A stretch of DNA of 64,000 nt from Saliniramus sp050485405 (GCA_050485405.1 JBJHBI010000015.1:5893-69892), one strand, 5' to 3'; shown: positions 1 to 9,406, numbered from the stretch's first letter. A program made the numbers and translations. Notes: generated by a model not told the origin, from the letters alone.

Positions 1-258
1 CGCCCGCTGCGAGGCGCGCATCACTGCCTGCGCGTGCAGGATCATCATGTCGAGCGTCACGGGCAGGGTCGAATCGTAACCATGCACGACCATCCCGAGC
101 GAATCGCCGACGAGAATGACGTCCGCCACCTGGTCGACGAGCCGCGCCATCGGCGCCGTATAGGCCGTCAGCGCGACGATGGGATCGCCGCCGGTGGAGC
201 CCTTGCGCGCGGCGATATCCGGCGCCGTGAGGCGGCGGCTGGCCGATTGTGCGGACAT
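1..258 (-). CDS. panB: 3-methyl-2-oxobutanoate hydroxymethyltransferase, 5' part (cut by window edge)
   Basis: Ketopantoate hydroxymethyltransferase makes ketopantoate from 2-oxoisovalerate and methylene-tetrahydrofolate, the first committed step of pantothenate synthesis. The reverse strand reads 86 codons without a stop to base 1. The family pattern is visible: VALTAYTAPMARL, then VILVGDSLGMVVHGYDST with the GDS metal/substrate motif, then PVTLDMM and the HAQAV segment. The ATG at 258 is preceded by GAGGAGGAAGCC, a strong ribosome binding site. It lies 10 bases after nnrU on the same strand, so the two are probably co-transcribed. The C-terminal two thirds are outside the window. A second pantothenate gene, panE-like, is at 24969-25892. 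Confidence 0.95.
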   Translation of the reverse strand, partial: MSAQSASRRLTAPDIAARKGSTGGDPIVALTAYTAPMARLVDQVADVILVGDSLGMVVHGYDSTLPVTLDMMILHAQAVMRASQRA

Positions 259-268
259 GGCTTCCTCC

Positions 269-856
269 TCAGACCGTGAAGACGGGTACGCCGATCAGCA
301 GGTAATGCAGCCAGAAGGCGAAGGCGATATAGGCGACGACACCGATCACCAGCGCGATCACGTCATATTTCACTTGGGGCGCGGTGACCGGTGCGCTGAT
401 GGCGGAGGGCGGGTCCGTGCGGCGCTTGATCGAGATCCGCGCCACGACCGCCCAGCCGAGCAGCGAGCCGAAGAGAATGATCGAGCCGAGATCGCCATTG
501 GCGAGGAGATGGGCGAGCGCCCAGATCTTCACCGCAGCGAGCATCGGATGCTTCGCCTTCGCCTTGATGAAACCCGGCATATAGGCGGCGGGCAGGAGGA
601 TGAAGGCGAAGAGCACGAACAGGGCGGCGAGATGCTGCGTCCAGATCGGCGGCCACCAGATCTGGATATAGCCGTCGGCGCGGTATTGCCCGAAGCCGAT
701 CCAGATCAGGACGAACCCGACGAGAACCACGAGCGAATAGATGCCCTTGAAGCCGTTCTCGCCGAATTTCGCGATCGCGGCCGCGCGATTGTCGCGCATC
801 ATCGTGAAGCTGTGGCCTCCGATGAAGAGCAGGAGCCCGAGAATCATCAACGCCAT
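269..856 (-). CDS. nnrU: NnrU family integral membrane protein
   Basis: 195-residue polytopic membrane protein with about five hydrophobic segments. It starts MALMILGLLLFIGGHSF and contains the family blocks FGENGFKGIYSLV and the HPMLAAVKIWALAHLLANGD region. NnrU was first described near denitrification genes in alphaproteobacteria, but its biochemical role is unsettled and some members relate to carotenoid or heme-thiolate enzymes. The ATG at 856 is preceded by GGAGGGACAC. No denitrification gene is visible nearby, so the name reflects family only. It is immediately upstream of panB. Confidence 0.85.
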   Translation of the reverse strand: MALMILGLLLFIGGHSFTMMRDNRAAAIAKFGENGFKGIYSLVVLVGFVLIWIGFGQYRADGYIQIWWPPIWTQHLAALFVLFAFILLPAAYMPGFIKAKAKHPMLAAVKIWALAHLLANGDLGSIILFGSLLGWAVVARISIKRRTDPPSAISAPVTAPQVKYDVIALVIGVVAYIAFAFWLHYLLIGVPVFTV

Positions 857-1070
857 GTGTCCCTCCGTCTGCGCATTGCACCGTTTCTAACGTGGACGCC
901 CCACGTTTGCGACCGCAAAAGTGGCGCATCCCGCCGCGATCCCCACGCGACCGGCCTGGTGGAAAATCCACAAACCCGCCGCGCATGGATGCGCTGGACT
1001 TCGAAGGCGCGCATGGGTTTGCCTGTGCGCGCCGCGTCTTGACGAAGATAACGATATGGGGAGGGAAACC

Positions 1071-2723
1071 ATGGCAGGCCTGACGCCGATTGCGCCGGAT
1101 GCACTACCGCCGCGCGAGGACTGCGTGCTGCGCGACATGCTCGAACACCGCGCGCAGGCCCATCCCGAACGCGACTGCATCCGCTTCTGGCACGCGCGCG
1201 ATCGCGCGCCGGAGGTGTGGAGCTATGCCGAACTCCTCGACCGCGTGCGCCGGCGCGCCTGCGCCCTCTCCCGCGCCGGCGTGGGTCAGGGCGCGCATGT
1301 TCTGTGCTGGATGGGCAACGGGCCGGATCTCCTCGTCACCTGGTTTGCCATCAACTATCTCGGCGCGGTCTATATTCCGCTGAACACCGCCGCGCGCGGG
1401 CTCTCGCTGGCGCAGATCCTCGACAATGCCGATGCGCGCCTGATGATCGCCCACCCCGCTCTCGTCGAGCGCCTGCGCGACATCGAACGCGGCGCCCTGC
1501 GTGATGTCCTGACCGTCGCCGGTGATGGCGAACCCGCCGCCATTCCCGGCCTCACCATCGTACCGCTCGAAGATCCCGCCTCCATCGACGACGCCGCCCT
1601 CGCCCTCGATGCACCGATCCAGCCCTTCGACGTGCAGGCGATCATGTATACCTCGGGCACGACCGGTGCGGCCAAGGGCGTGCTCTTCACCTATGTGCAG
1701 CACTACACGATGGGGCCCGAGGCGATCGAGGCGATCGGGCCGGATGATTGCTGCATGATCGCCGGGCCGATCTTCCACTGCGGCAGCACGCTCTACGTCC
1801 ATGCCAGCCTCGCCCGCAGCGCGACCATGGCGATGATCCCGGAATTTCGCACGGGGGATTTCTGGCAGGCGGTCCGCGATACCGGCTCGACGGTGGTGCT
1901 GTTGCTCGGCGTGATGGCGAACTTCCTGCTCAAGGCACCGCCCGATCCGCGCGATCGCGACCACCCGCTGGCGAAGGTCTATATCGTCCCCTTCGGCGAG
2001 GATGCGCCGCGTTTCCGCGAGCGCTTCGGATCCGCGCTCTACACCGTCTACAACATGACCGAGATCGCGAGCCCGCTGATCGCGGGGCCGGGAATCGGCG
2101 AGGACGGAAATGATGCGGGGCTCGCCGGCACGCCGCGCCCGCCCTTCGAGCTGCGCGTCGTCGACGGGAACGACATCCCCGTGGCACCGGGCAGCGTCGG
2201 TGAACTGGTGATCCGCTCGCACCGTCCCTGGGCCCTGTTCGCGGGTTATTACCGCAATCCGCAGGCCACCGCCGATTCCATGCGAAACGGCTGGTTCCAC
2301 ACGGGGGACGCGTTCCGCAAGGATGATCAGGGCCGGTTCTTCTTCGTCGATCGCATCAAGGACGTGATCCGCCGGCGCGGCGAGAACATTTCGTCATTCG
2401 CGCTGGAAGCGGAGATCACCGCCCATCCAGCCGTGCGCGAGGCGGTCGCCGTGGCGGTGCCGAGTGACGAGACCGAGGATGAGGTGCTCGCGATCGTCAC
2501 CCCCGTCGAGGGCGAGACGATCGATCCGGCGCAGCTCGTCGCATTTCTCGCCGAGCGCGTGCCGCATTTCATGGTGCCGCGCTATATCCGCGTGACGCAG
2601 GATCTGCCCAAGACCGCGAGCGGCAAGCTCCAGAAACACGCCCTGCGCCATGACGGGGTGACGGAGGATACCTTCGATCGCGAAGCAGCCGGGATCAGGC
2701 TCAAGCGCGAACGCCTCTCCTGA
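1071..2723 (+). CDS. AMP-forming acyl-CoA synthetase (ATP-dependent acyl-CoA ligase)
   Basis: 550-residue member of the ANL adenylating enzymes, activating a carboxylic acid to its CoA thioester with ATP. Family motifs in order: the P-loop-like MYTSGTTGAAKG near residue 190, YNMTEIASPL (A5), WFHTGD, DRIKDVIRRRGENIS (hinge and A8) and the C-terminal PKTASGKLQK carrying the catalytic lysine. Organisation most resembles crotonobetaine/carnitine-CoA ligase-like proteins (CaiC group), but the substrate cannot be read. I chose the ATG at 1071 because a GGGAGGG sequence precedes it; an upstream in-frame start at 921 would add 50 residues of arginine-rich, non-conserved sequence. It stands alone, convergent with regA. 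Confidence 0.9.
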   Translation: MAGLTPIAPDALPPREDCVLRDMLEHRAQAHPERDCIRFWHARDRAPEVWSYAELLDRVRRRACALSRAGVGQGAHVLCWMGNGPDLLVTWFAINYLGAVYIPLNTAARGLSLAQILDNADARLMIAHPALVERLRDIERGALRDVLTVAGDGEPAAIPGLTIVPLEDPASIDDAALALDAPIQPFDVQAIMYTSGTTGAAKGVLFTYVQHYTMGPEAIEAIGPDDCCMIAGPIFHCGSTLYVHASLARSATMAMIPEFRTGDFWQAVRDTGSTVVLLLGVMANFLLKAPPDPRDRDHPLAKVYIVPFGEDAPRFRERFGSALYTVYNMTEIASPLIAGPGIGEDGNDAGLAGTPRPPFELRVVDGNDIPVAPGSVGELVIRSHRPWALFAGYYRNPQATADSMRNGWFHTGDAFRKDDQGRFFFVDRIKDVIRRRGENISSFALEAEITAHPAVREAVAVAVPSDETEDEVLAIVTPVEGETIDPAQLVAFLAERVPHFMVPRYIRVTQDLPKTASGKLQKHALRHDGVTEDTFDREAAGIRLKRERLS

Positions 2724-2731
2724 ACGAGGGT

Positions 2732-3295
2732 TCAGCGCGGGGCGCGTTTGGCGAGGATCCGCTGGAGCGTGCGCCGATGCATGTTGAGCCGGCGGGCCGT
2801 CTCGGAGACGTTGCGTCCGCACAATTCGTAGACGCGCTGGATATGCTCCCAGCGCACGCGATCGGCCGACATCGGATTTTCCGGCGGATCGGCGCGGCCT
2901 TCCGGACCGGCCTTGAGGGCCGCGTCGATCTCGTCGGCATCGGCGGGCTTGGCCAGATAATCGAAGGCACCGAGCTTCACCGCGGTGACGGCGGTGGCGA
3001 TGTTGCCGTAGCCCGTGAGCACGACGCCGCGCGCTTCCGGACGGCGCTCCTTCAGCCGGGTGATCACGTCGAGCCCGTTGCCGTCGGACAGTCGCATGTC
3101 GATGATGGCGAAGGCGGGCGGCGCGGCATCGACCTGTGCGATCCCCTCGGCCACCGTCTCCGCCACGGTCACGCGGTAGCCCCGGCTCTCCATGGCCCGC
3201 GCCAGGCGGGTGGAGAACGGACGGTCGTCATCGACGATCAGCAGGGCATTGTCCCCCTCGGTGACGGGATCCCGCACGATTTCGGCCTCGATCAT
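2732..3295 (-). CDS. regA: Redox response regulator RegA/PrrA/ActR
   Basis: 187-residue response regulator. The receiver has the acidic pair in LLIVDDD (residues 22-24), the phosphoacceptor Asp66 in IIDMRLSDG, and KP near residue 117. A proline-containing linker (ENPMSADRVRWEHIQRVYE) follows, then a C-terminal Fis-type helix-turn-helix (NVSETARRLNMHRRTLQRIL), the near-invariant signature of RegA/ActR/PrrA. In alphaproteobacteria this regulator controls respiration, carbon and nitrogen fixation and, where present, photosynthesis in response to redox state. The ATG at 3295 follows GAGGAGACAG; a start at 3334 would add 13 residues. It sits downstream of its kinase regB on the same strand. Confidence 0.95.
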   Translation of the reverse strand: MIEAEIVRDPVTEGDNALLIVDDDRPFSTRLARAMESRGYRVTVAETVAEGIAQVDAAPPAFAIIDMRLSDGNGLDVITRLKERRPEARGVVLTGYGNIATAVTAVKLGAFDYLAKPADADEIDAALKAGPEGRADPPENPMSADRVRWEHIQRVYELCGRNVSETARRLNMHRRTLQRILAKRAPR

Positions 3296-3363
3296 CAATC
3301 TGTCTCCTCGTCTCGTGGCGCGCTCTGCCGGCAATGATTGCGCGAGCGCAGCCGCATTGAGAA

Positions 3364-4782
3364 TTACGTACGGGGATCGCGATCCGATGACCCGCGCGCG
3401 TCGAAAACATGTTCTGGTTCTAAAATAGGCACGCCCGGCGCGTTATCCAGTTCCTGCATGTCGAAAGCGGGATCGCGCCATTCGAAAGCCTCGCGCCGCC
3501 AGACGATCCGGGCGATGGCGCCGGGGCGTCCGTGGGCGGGCTTGTTGGTGAGGACGAGCTGCGCGCCGGTGCGTTCGATCAGCGTCTTGGCGATGAAGAC
3601 GCCGAGCCCGTGCCCCTGCATGCGCTCGCCGCGCCCGCGCTTGTCCGATCCCCGGCTCGTCACATAAGGCTCGCCCAGCCGCAGCAGGATGTCGGGGCGG
3701 ATGCCCGGCCCGTCATCGTGGATCTCGATACGCACATCGCGGGCATCCCAGCGCGCCACGACATGCACCGCCGTATCGGCGAAGTCGACGGCGTTGTCGA
3801 TCAGGTTGGCCAGCCCGTAGATGAGGCCCGGATTGCGCTGGCAGTAGGGCTCGGCCCCCTCACCCTCGATATCCACGTGCAGGGGCACGCCGATGCCGCG
3901 CTGCGGACCGACCACCTCCTCGATGAGATGGCCGAGGCTGATCCGCTCGAGGAAGCCGCGCTTGTCCTCGGCGCTGAGCGAGGTAAGCTTGCCGAGGATG
4001 GCGCGGCAGCGCTCGGCTTGACTGTGAAGGAGCGCGAGATCCTCCGCCGTCTCCGAATCCGCCGGTGCGCGCCGGGCGAGTTCCTTGGCGACGAGGGTGA
4101 TGGTGGCGAGCGGCGTTCCAAGCTCATGGGCCGCCGCAGCAGCGAGCCCGTCGATCTGGGAGAGGTGCTGTTCGCGCGCCAGCACGAGCTCCGTTGCCGC
4201 GAGCGCCTGCGCGAGCTGTCGCCCCTCCTCGGCGATACGCCAGGCATAGACACCGATGAAGGCGGTGCCGAGCAGGATCGCGAACCATTTGCCGCTGATA
4301 TAGAGAAACGGCATCTGGAAGGTCTCGCCCGGAATCCAGGGCAGCGGCAGATGGGCGAGCGCGAGCAGCGTCGCGCAACCCACGGCGAGCAGGCCGAGGA
4401 ACAGCGTGCGTAACGGCGGCAGCGCCGTCGCCGAAATCAGGACCGGGGCGAGGAAGAGCAGGCTGAACGGGTTCTGCAAGCCGCCCGTCAGAAAGAGCAG
4501 CAACGCGAGCTGGACGATGTCGAAGGCGAGCAGCCCCGTCGCCGTATCGTCGTGAAGACGATGGCTCGCCGGGTAGCGGATGCGGATCGCGATGTTGAGA
4601 AGCGCAGCCAGACCGATCAGCGTCAGGCAGGCGGCGAAGGGCAGCGTGTAGCCCAGCCCGAAATGCACACCGAACACCGCGAGACTCTGCCCCGTCACCG
4701 CGAGCCAGCGCAGACGCACCAGCGTTTCGAGACGCAGGCGTCGCGCGTTGAGACTGAGATCTTGCGGGTCGTAACTCATCAT
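3364..4782 (-). CDS. regB: Redox sensor histidine kinase RegB/PrrB/ActS
   Basis: 472-residue membrane kinase. Six N-terminal hydrophobic segments span roughly residues 25-180 and include the GGLQNPFS motif (100-107), known as the ubiquinone-binding element of RegB. The phospho-acceptor is His219 in AAAAHELGTPLAT. Cys259 in the ERCRAIL block corresponds to the redox-active cysteine described for RegB. ATP-binding boxes follow: NLIDNAVDFA, DDGPGIRPD and GHGLGVFIAKTL. It lies between ccdA (upstream) and regA (downstream), all leftward. All the signature sensory residues are present, so the pathway looks intact. Confidence 0.95.
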   Translation of the reverse strand: MMSYDPQDLSLNARRLRLETLVRLRWLAVTGQSLAVFGVHFGLGYTLPFAACLTLIGLAALLNIAIRIRYPASHRLHDDTATGLLAFDIVQLALLLFLTGGLQNPFSLLFLAPVLISATALPPLRTLFLGLLAVGCATLLALAHLPLPWIPGETFQMPFLYISGKWFAILLGTAFIGVYAWRIAEEGRQLAQALAATELVLAREQHLSQIDGLAAAAAHELGTPLATITLVAKELARRAPADSETAEDLALLHSQAERCRAILGKLTSLSAEDKRGFLERISLGHLIEEVVGPQRGIGVPLHVDIEGEGAEPYCQRNPGLIYGLANLIDNAVDFADTAVHVVARWDARDVRIEIHDDGPGIRPDILLRLGEPYVTSRGSDKRGRGERMQGHGLGVFIAKTLIERTGAQLVLTNKPAHGRPGAIARIVWRREAFEWRDPAFDMQELDNAPGVPILEPEHVFDARGSSDRDPRT

Positions 4783-4832
4783 CGACGGAATCTAGCGCGC
4801 GTTCCGGCCAGGGGGATGACTGTCGGCGAAAT

Positions 4833-5561
4833 TCAGCCCAGCCTCCCGAGCACGGGGAAAGTCTCCAGCATCCAGAAGGCCATCATCTCGATGCCCCCGG
4901 TGAGGAACGCGATACCCGTGAGCACGAGCAGGCCCCCCATCGCCTTCTCGACCATACCGAAACGGCTCTTCATGCGCTTGAGGAAATTGACGAAGGGCTT
5001 CATCGCGAAAGCGGCGAGGATGAAGGGAATGCCCATCCCGGCGGAATAGACCGCGAGCAGGAAGGCACCGCGCGCCACGCTCTGCTCGGTCCCCGCCACG
5101 GCGAGGATCGCGGCGAGGATCGGGCCGATACACGGCGTCCAGCCGAAGGCGAAGGCGAGGCCCATCACGTAGGCGCCCCACAGATTGACGTTCGAGCCGG
5201 CCTGGAAACGCGCCTCGCGATAGAGCATGGCGATGCGGAAGACCCCGAGAAAATGCAGCCCCATCAGGATGATGATCACCCCGGCAATGATGCCGAACAC
5301 GTCCATGTACTGGCGCACCAGTTGACCCAGCGCCGAGGCCGTGGCGCCGAGCAGGGTGAAGACAGTGGTGAAGCCCAGGACGAAGACGATCGCCGTCGTG
5401 ATCGCCCGCTTGCGCAGCTGGGGATCATCCGCATTCTCGATCCGGTCCAGCGAGGTCCCCGCCAGATAGGTCATGTAGGGCGGCACCAGGGGCAGCACGC
5501 AGGGCGACAGGAAGCTGATCAATCCGCCGGCGAGGGCGGCCAGTATCGAAATCTCCATCAT
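4833..5561 (-). CDS. ccdA: Cytochrome c biogenesis protein CcdA
   Basis: 242-residue, six-helix membrane thiol transporter that moves reducing equivalents from cytoplasmic thioredoxin to the periplasm for cytochrome c maturation. Visible features are ISFLSPCVLPLVPPYMTYLAG near residues 15-35, with the first conserved cysteine, and GWTPCIGPILAAIL in the fourth helix, with the partner cysteine. Length and the two-cysteine pattern match short CcdA proteins. It precedes regB on the same strand, about 50 bases apart, so redox delivery and redox sensing may be co-expressed. Confidence 0.93.
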   Translation of the reverse strand: MMEISILAALAGGLISFLSPCVLPLVPPYMTYLAGTSLDRIENADDPQLRKRAITTAIVFVLGFTTVFTLLGATASALGQLVRQYMDVFGIIAGVIIILMGLHFLGVFRIAMLYREARFQAGSNVNLWGAYVMGLAFAFGWTPCIGPILAAILAVAGTEQSVARGAFLLAVYSAGMGIPFILAAFAMKPFVNFLKRMKSRFGMVEKAMGGLLVLTGIAFLTGGIEMMAFWMLETFPVLGRLG

Positions 5562-5691
5562 GCCCCGCTTCTAGCTTCCGAACGCGCACAGGAAAAGCCG
5601 TCGCAACACGCTCTCGCGGCCTCGTGATGGCGCGTGATAGAACGTTTGCATCACGATTCCATTGGGAAAGATCAATTGGAGGCGCAGCACG

Positions 5692-6726
5692 ATGACGCAG
5701 CACGGCGAAACCGGCACCGGGGCGAGCCTCACTGGCCCGACGAACAGCATCGCGGACGTTCCCGGCCTGCGGGTCGGGCAGGCCCACGACACCAATCTCG
5801 CCTCCGGAGTGAGCGTCGTGATCTTCGACGATCCGGCAACCGTCGGCGTCTCGGCGCTGGGCGGCGCGGCGGGAGGCCGCGATCACGCCATGCTCGCCCC
5901 TGATGCCATCGTCGAAGGCGTGCACGCGCTGGTTCTCTCCGGCGGATCGGCATATGGGCTCGACGCGGCGAGCGGGGTGCAGGCCTGGCTGCGCGAGCGC
6001 GAGATCGGCTTCCGGCTCGGCGCGGCGCTGATCCCGATCGTGCCGCAGGCGATCTGCTTCGATCTGCTCAATGGCGGCGACAAGGATTGGGGCCGCTACC
6101 CGCCCTATCGCGAACTCGCCTGGGACGCCTGCGACAATGCCGGCCCGGAAGTCGCGCTCGGCACGGTCGGCGCGGGATACGGCGCGACCACGGTCGATCT
6201 CAAGGGCGGCGTCGGCTCGGCCTCGGCCCGGCTCGCGAGCGGCCATATGGTGGCGGCGCTCGCGGTGGTGAACGCGGTCGGCTCGACGGTGATCGAAGGC
6301 GGGCCGCATTTCTGGGCGGCCGGGCTCGAGATCGGCGACGAATTCGGCGGGCTCGGCTGGCCGCAATCCCCTCCCGGCACCCGCCATCGCATGCGCTGGA
6401 AGGGCGGGCCGCAGCCGGGCACGACCATCGCCATTATTGCCACCGATGCCGCCCTGACCAAGGCGCAGGCCACCCGCGTCGCCATCGCGGCAAATGACGG
6501 GCTCGCCCGCGCACTCGACCTCGCCCATGCCCCCTTCGACGGCGATACGATCTTCGCCGCAGCGACCGGGGCTCGCCCGCTCGCCGATCCGGTAAACGAT
6601 CTGACCTCGATCGGCGCCACGGCTGCGAATGTGCTCGCGCGGGCGATCGCGCGCGGCGTGCACACGGCGACGGCCCTGCCCTATGAGGGCGCCCTGCCCG
6701 CCTGGCGCGACCGCTTCGGCGGCTGA
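5692..6726 (+). CDS. P1 family N-terminal-nucleophile peptidase (DmpA / aminopeptidase-esterase-like)
   Basis: 344-residue peptidase-family S58 (P1) protein, related to L-aminopeptidase D-Ala-esterase DmpA and beta-aminopeptidases, which self-cleave to expose an N-terminal Ser/Thr nucleophile. Recognisable segments are NSIADVPGLRVGQAHD at the N-terminus, ALVLSGGSAYGLDAASGV near residues 80-100, and GTVGAGYGATTVDLKGG. The physiological substrate of short bacterial members is usually unknown. The ATG at 5692 is preceded by TTGGAGG nine bases upstream; a start at 5662 would add ten residues with no comparable ribosome binding site. It runs divergently from ccdA and is not in an obvious operon. 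Confidence 0.87.
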   Translation: MTQHGETGTGASLTGPTNSIADVPGLRVGQAHDTNLASGVSVVIFDDPATVGVSALGGAAGGRDHAMLAPDAIVEGVHALVLSGGSAYGLDAASGVQAWLREREIGFRLGAALIPIVPQAICFDLLNGGDKDWGRYPPYRELAWDACDNAGPEVALGTVGAGYGATTVDLKGGVGSASARLASGHMVAALAVVNAVGSTVIEGGPHFWAAGLEIGDEFGGLGWPQSPPGTRHRMRWKGGPQPGTTIAIIATDAALTKAQATRVAIAANDGLARALDLAHAPFDGDTIFAAATGARPLADPVNDLTSIGATAANVLARAIARGVHTATALPYEGALPAWRDRFGG

Positions 6727-6742
6727 GCCGGCGCTCGGTTGT

Positions 6743-6976
6743 TCAGGCGCCGTTCTCCGCATGTGAACGGGCGCGGTCGAGCGCCCGCGCCTCGACATGA
6801 TCGGCGCGCAGGCGCCAATCCGCCGTGCGCTCGGCATGCCGGAAGCGTCCCTGCGCCTCGTCGACGGCGCCTGCCTCGCAATCGGCATCGACATCGAACC
6901 AACGCTGGCAGATCAGGGTCTCGTGACCCGTGGCATCACTGACACGCTTGAGAAATCGTACCCGAAACAACGGCAT
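6743..6976 (-). CDS. Conserved small hypothetical protein
   Basis: 77-residue soluble protein starting MPLFRVRFLKRVSDATGHE, with a beta-strand-like N-terminus followed by an acidic/alanine-rich helix and the segment DWRLRADHVEAR. Similar small proteins occur widely in alphaproteobacteria without a known role. The ATG at 6976 is preceded by GGGAGAGGCGCC; an upstream start at 7081 would add 35 poorly conserved residues. It lies between the P1 peptidase (convergent) and xseA (divergent). No function can be assigned. Confidence 0.7.
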   Translation of the reverse strand: MPLFRVRFLKRVSDATGHETLICQRWFDVDADCEAGAVDEAQGRFRHAERTADWRLRADHVEARALDRARSHAENGA

Positions 6977-7140
6977 GGCGCCTCTCCCTGCTGCGCCCCC
7001 GGGCCCGGTCGGCATCATGCGTGCCTTCACCGAGATTTTCAGATTGCCCCAACGGAAGGAGGCGATCAAGCGAAGTCGCACGCCGATAGAGCACGATCGG
7101 GGTTTTCATCGAAGCGCGAATCTGCGCTACAAGTCGAAGC

Positions 7141-8703
7141 ATGAGCCAGCCCGCTTCCAACGCCGCCGAATTCACCGTCTCCGAGCTCTCCGGAGCGCTC
7201 AAGCGCACAATCGAGGACGCGTTCGGTCATGTGCGCCTGCGCGGTGAGATCTCCGGATTTCGCGGGCCGCATTCCTCGGGCCATTGCTATTTCTCGCTCA
7301 AGGACCAGAACGCGCGCATCGACGCGGTGATCTGGCGCGGCACCTATGGCCGCCTGCGCGTCAAGCCGCAGGAGGGGCTCGAAGTGATCGCGACGGGGCG
7401 GATCACGACGTTTCCGGGAAAATCCAGCTACCAGATCATCATCGACACGATCGAACCGGCGGGTGTCGGCGCGCTCATGGCGCTGCTGGAGGAGCGCAAA
7501 CGCAAGCTCGAGGGGCAGGGCCTGTTCGCGCCGGAGCGCAAGCGCCCCCTGCCCTATCTGCCGCGCGTCATCGGCGTCGTCACCTCGCCGACCGGTGCCG
7601 TGATCCGCGACATCCTCCACCGTCTGCAGGACCGGTTTCCGCGTCATGTCCTGGTCTGGCCGGTGCGCGTCCAGGGCGAGACGAGCGGCGAGGAGGTCGC
7701 AGCCGGGGTGCGTGGCTTCAATGCGCTCGAACCGGGCGGCGTCATCCCGCGCCCCGATGTGATCATCGTCGCGCGCGGTGGCGGCTCGATCGAGGATCTG
7801 TGGGGGTTCAACGACGAGGATCTGGTGCATGCCGTTGCCGAAAGCGCCATCCCGGTCATCTCCGCCGTCGGCCACGAAACCGACTGGACACTGATCGACC
7901 TCGTCGCCGACCGCCGCGCGCCGACGCCGACGGGCGCGGCCGAGATGGTGGTGCCGGTGCGGCTCGATCTGCTCGCGACCGTGCACGATCTCGCCCATCG
8001 CCACGAGGATGCGATGCTGCGCCGGCTGGAGCGGCTTCGCGCGGATCTGCGCTCGGCGGCGCGCGCCCTGCCCACACCGGACGAGATCCTCTCCACCAAG
8101 CGCCAGCGGCTCGATCTCGCCGGCGCGCGGCTGCCTGCGGCTCTGCGGGCGAATGCGCGGGGGCTGGAGCGGCGGTTTTCGCAGATCGGACAGCGGCTGG
8201 AGCGCGCCTCCCCGCGCCTCGCCGCAGCCCGCGCCCGCGCCGCACTCGATGCGGTGGGCGAACGCCCGCGACAGGCGCTCTCCGCCCTGACGACGCGACT
8301 ACGGCCCCGCCTCGACGATCTCGGCGCGCGGCTGCGCTATCTCCACGCGGCGGGCCTGCGCGAGCGCCGGGCACTGCTCGACAGCCGCGTTTCGCTTCTG
8401 CGCAGCTACAGCCATCGCGAGACACTCAAACGCGGCTTCGTGCTGGTGACGGATGGCGATGGCGCGCTCCTGCGCGACGGTGCCACGTTGCGTGCGGGCG
8501 ATGCCGTCACGCTGACCTTTCATGACGCGGTGCGCGCCGCACAGATCACGGATGGCGAGGGTACGGGCTCAGGAGCGAAGGCATCGGCGCCGCGCGATGC
8601 GGAGCCGAAACCTGCATCGACCAAGCCCGCATCGACCAAGCCCGCAACCAAGCCCGCCGCGCGCAAAGCCGCATCCGGTCAGGGCTCGTTGTTCGATCTG
8701 TGA
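7141..8703 (+). CDS. xseA: Exodeoxyribonuclease VII large subunit
   Basis: 520-residue catalytic subunit of exonuclease VII, which degrades single-stranded DNA with XseB. The N-terminus begins with the family opening FTVSELSGALKRTIEDAFG and an OB fold (residues 5-110). The catalytic domain shows RVIGVVTSPTGAVIRDILHR, the VIIVARGGGSIEDLWGFNDE block (residues 206-225) and ISAVGHETDWTLIDLVADRRAPTPTGAAE. A long coiled coil follows. The last 40 residues are a low-complexity K/P/A/T tail built from a KPAST repeat ahead of QGSLFDL. xseB is not in the window. The stop overlaps the following methyltransferase start. Confidence 0.97.
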   Translation: MSQPASNAAEFTVSELSGALKRTIEDAFGHVRLRGEISGFRGPHSSGHCYFSLKDQNARIDAVIWRGTYGRLRVKPQEGLEVIATGRITTFPGKSSYQIIIDTIEPAGVGALMALLEERKRKLEGQGLFAPERKRPLPYLPRVIGVVTSPTGAVIRDILHRLQDRFPRHVLVWPVRVQGETSGEEVAAGVRGFNALEPGGVIPRPDVIIVARGGGSIEDLWGFNDEDLVHAVAESAIPVISAVGHETDWTLIDLVADRRAPTPTGAAEMVVPVRLDLLATVHDLAHRHEDAMLRRLERLRADLRSAARALPTPDEILSTKRQRLDLAGARLPAALRANARGLERRFSQIGQRLERASPRLAAARARAALDAVGERPRQALSALTTRLRPRLDDLGARLRYLHAAGLRERRALLDSRVSLLRSYSHRETLKRGFVLVTDGDGALLRDGATLRAGDAVTLTFHDAVRAAQITDGEGTGSGAKASAPRDAEPKPASTKPASTKPATKPAARKAASGQGSLFDL

Positions 8704-9383
8704 CGATGGCCCCCGCACCGGCCCCGCTCGGTGATCCCGCGCAGCGCGAAGCCTTCATCCGTGCTCATACACGGCTGATGCCGGTGCCGCATACGCCCGA
8801 GATCAGCCTCCATGTGGCCGACGAGGCGACGGCGCTCTGGGAGAAGACCGAGGAAGAGCTCGGCGCGCTCGGCCTGCCGCCGCCCTTCTGGGCCTTCGCC
8901 TGGGCCGGCGGGCAGGCGCTCGCGCGCTACATTCTGGACAATCCGCAGATCGTACGCGGCAAGCATGTGCTCGATTTCGCCGCCGGCTCCGGCCTCGTCG
9001 GCATCGCCGCCGCGAAAGCGGGCGCGGCGCGGGTCGAGGCCGCCGATATCGACCCGTTCGCGCTGGCTGCGATGCCGCTCAATGCGCGAGTGAACGGTGT
9101 GACCCTCGAACCGCGCGGGGCGGATCTGATCGATACGGTTGAGGACTGGGACGTCGTTCTCGCCGGCGATATCTGCTACGAGCGCGACCTCGCCGCCCGC
9201 GTCATCACCTGGCTGGAGACGCTACACCGCGCCGGCACCACAGTGCTGATCGGCGACCCCGCCCGCGCCTATCTGCCCAAAACGCTGATAAAGCTGGCTG
9301 AATACAGCGTACCCACGACGCGCGTTCTGGAAGATGCGGAGATCAAACGCAGCGGGGTCTGGGGGTTCGCCGCGCGGGAATGA
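8700..9383 (+). CDS. Class I SAM-dependent methyltransferase, ETFB-lysine methyltransferase-like
   Basis: 227 residues from a GTG at 8700 that overlaps the xseA stop, or 225 from the ATG at 8706. Seven-beta-strand methyltransferase with the SAM-binding loop VLDFAAGSGLVGIAAAKAG, the acidic end of strand 2 in EAADIDPFA, and DVVLAGDICYERD. The N-terminal LPPPFWAFAWAGGQALARY segment is typical of the bacterial homologues of the mitochondrial electron-transfer-flavoprotein beta-subunit lysine methyltransferase. It is translationally coupled to xseA, a pairing whose meaning is unknown. The protein-lysine substrate is inferred from family only. Confidence 0.85.
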   Translation: MTMAPAPAPLGDPAQREAFIRAHTRLMPVPHTPEISLHVADEATALWEKTEEELGALGLPPPFWAFAWAGGQALARYILDNPQIVRGKHVLDFAAGSGLVGIAAAKAGAARVEAADIDPFALAAMPLNARVNGVTLEPRGADLIDTVEDWDVVLAGDICYERDLAARVITWLETLHRAGTTVLIGDPARAYLPKTLIKLAEYSVPTTRVLEDAEIKRSGVWGFAARE

Positions 9384-9406
9384 AGCCGCTACCCGCGAAA
9401 AGCTAC

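Noticed and set aside
34..1042. Long plus-strand frames over the panB-nnrU region
   Set aside because: They encode Arg/Asp-rich low-complexity sequence, while the reverse strand encodes recognisable PanB and NnrU; shadows of GC-rich codon bias.
5425..6894. 489-codon reverse frame over the P1 peptidase
   Set aside because: Arginine-rich antisense of a clear peptidase gene with a ribosome binding site.
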